Source of the DNA: an uncultured Rothia sp.
Lineage (GTDB): Bacteria; Actinomycetota; Actinomycetes; Actinomycetales; Micrococcaceae
Assembly: GCF_937976295.1 (NCBI RefSeq)
Contig: NZ_CALJRY010000140.1
Span: forward strand, 1 to 22,245
Direction: 5' to 3'
DNA: 22,245 bases
This document shows, in pieces, positions 22,026 through 22,245 of this stretch. The number at the start of each line of letters is the position of its first letter. The first letter of the stretch is position 1. A model generated the notes under the pieces. The model saw only the letters and a list, made by a program, of their open reading frames with translations, was not told the DNA's origin and ran no database searches. Both the position numbers and the translations under genes were made by a program.

Positions 22026-22245
22026 AGCCCCTCACCATCCCGAATGGAACGGATACACGCCATCGACGCAAGCATCAGAATGGTCAGCTGAGCAATATCG
22101 AAGCTGTAGAAAATAAAGACAACACAGCACGCGACCGGCACGCTATGCAGCCAGTACCCGGAGGTGGTCTTCACTCGCGCGCCGCCTGCCACAGTGCACA
22201 CCATGAAGAGTGCGAACAGCGCCAGACCCACGAAGCCGAAGCAGA
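22022..22245 (-). CDS. C-terminus of a polytopic membrane protein, probably polymerase/ligase (truncated by window)
   Basis: The frame is open to the right edge, so the N-terminal part and start are missing. The visible 73 residues hold two or three hydrophobic segments (VGLALFALFMVCTVAGG; VACCVVFIFYSFDIAQLTILMLASMACI) and a short charged end, RSIRDGEGL. The position directly before a Wzx flippase with an ATGA overlap fits a Wzy-type polymerase or O-antigen ligase, but no diagnostic motif is in view. Confidence 0.55.
   Translation of the reverse strand, partial: CFGFVGLALFALFMVCTVAGGARVKTTSGYWLHSVPVACCVVFIFYSFDIAQLTILMLASMACIRSIRDGEGL

Overview
The window looks like a chromosomal segment of a medium-high GC actinobacterium of the family Micrococcaceae. 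Rothia, for example the capsule-forming R. mucilaginosa group, is the best guess. This rests on three things: the RmlC-RmlD fusion, a DUF2505 protein and a short L25 next to pth; GTG/TTG starts with GGAGG-type ribosome binding sites; and overall protein resemblance. The genus is an inference, not a sequence match.

Most of the window is a cell-surface polysaccharide (capsule/exopolysaccharide) locus with ordinary housekeeping genes in the middle. Region 1 (1-5580, + strand) holds a truncated GT4 glycosyltransferase, an O-antigen ligase/polymerase-like membrane protein, a second GT4, a GT2 and a third GT4, ending in a very strong bidirectional terminator. Region 2 (5596-9300, - strand) reads rmlA, then a Wzz/BY-kinase fusion, then a terminator-like hairpin, then an uncharacterised nucleotidyltransferase (PF14907-like) coupled by ATGA to a PqqD-like protein. 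Region 3 (9375-11797, + strand) holds rmlB and a fused rmlC-rmlD gene. It diverges from rmlA, so the dTDP-L-rhamnose pathway is complete in three genes.

Region 4 (11862-15085, + strand) is housekeeping: rplY behind a well-formed promoter and a structured leader, pth, then sufS-sufU for Fe-S cluster assembly. A 527-base AT-rich non-coding stretch follows. Next come a TagD-like cytidylyltransferase (15613-16110, +) and a convergent DUF2505 gene (16276-16773, -), separated by a perfect 17-bp bidirectional terminator.

Region 5 (17032 to the right end, - strand) resumes polysaccharide export. Read in transcription order it holds the C-terminus of a polytopic membrane protein (probably a polymerase/ligase), a Wzx-type flippase with a long disordered N-terminus, and a Wzz-like co-polymerase whose C-terminal domain resembles a BY-kinase that has lost its nucleotide-binding motifs. 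It ends with an Alg14/PssD-like and an Alg13/PssE-like pair forming a split glycosyltransferase.

As a pathway, Rml enzymes supply dTDP-rhamnose and the GTs build a lipid-linked repeat unit. Wzx flips it, Wzy-like proteins polymerise it, and a kinase-bearing plus a kinase-dead Wzz set chain length. No priming glycosyl-phosphate transferase and no cognate tyrosine phosphatase are visible. The most interesting items are the pseudokinase Wzz, the PqqD-nucleotidyltransferase pair, the apparent substitution at the catalytic Tyr of the RmlC domain, and the promoter/hairpin and leader of rplY. I found no tRNA, rRNA, CRISPR array or insertion sequence.
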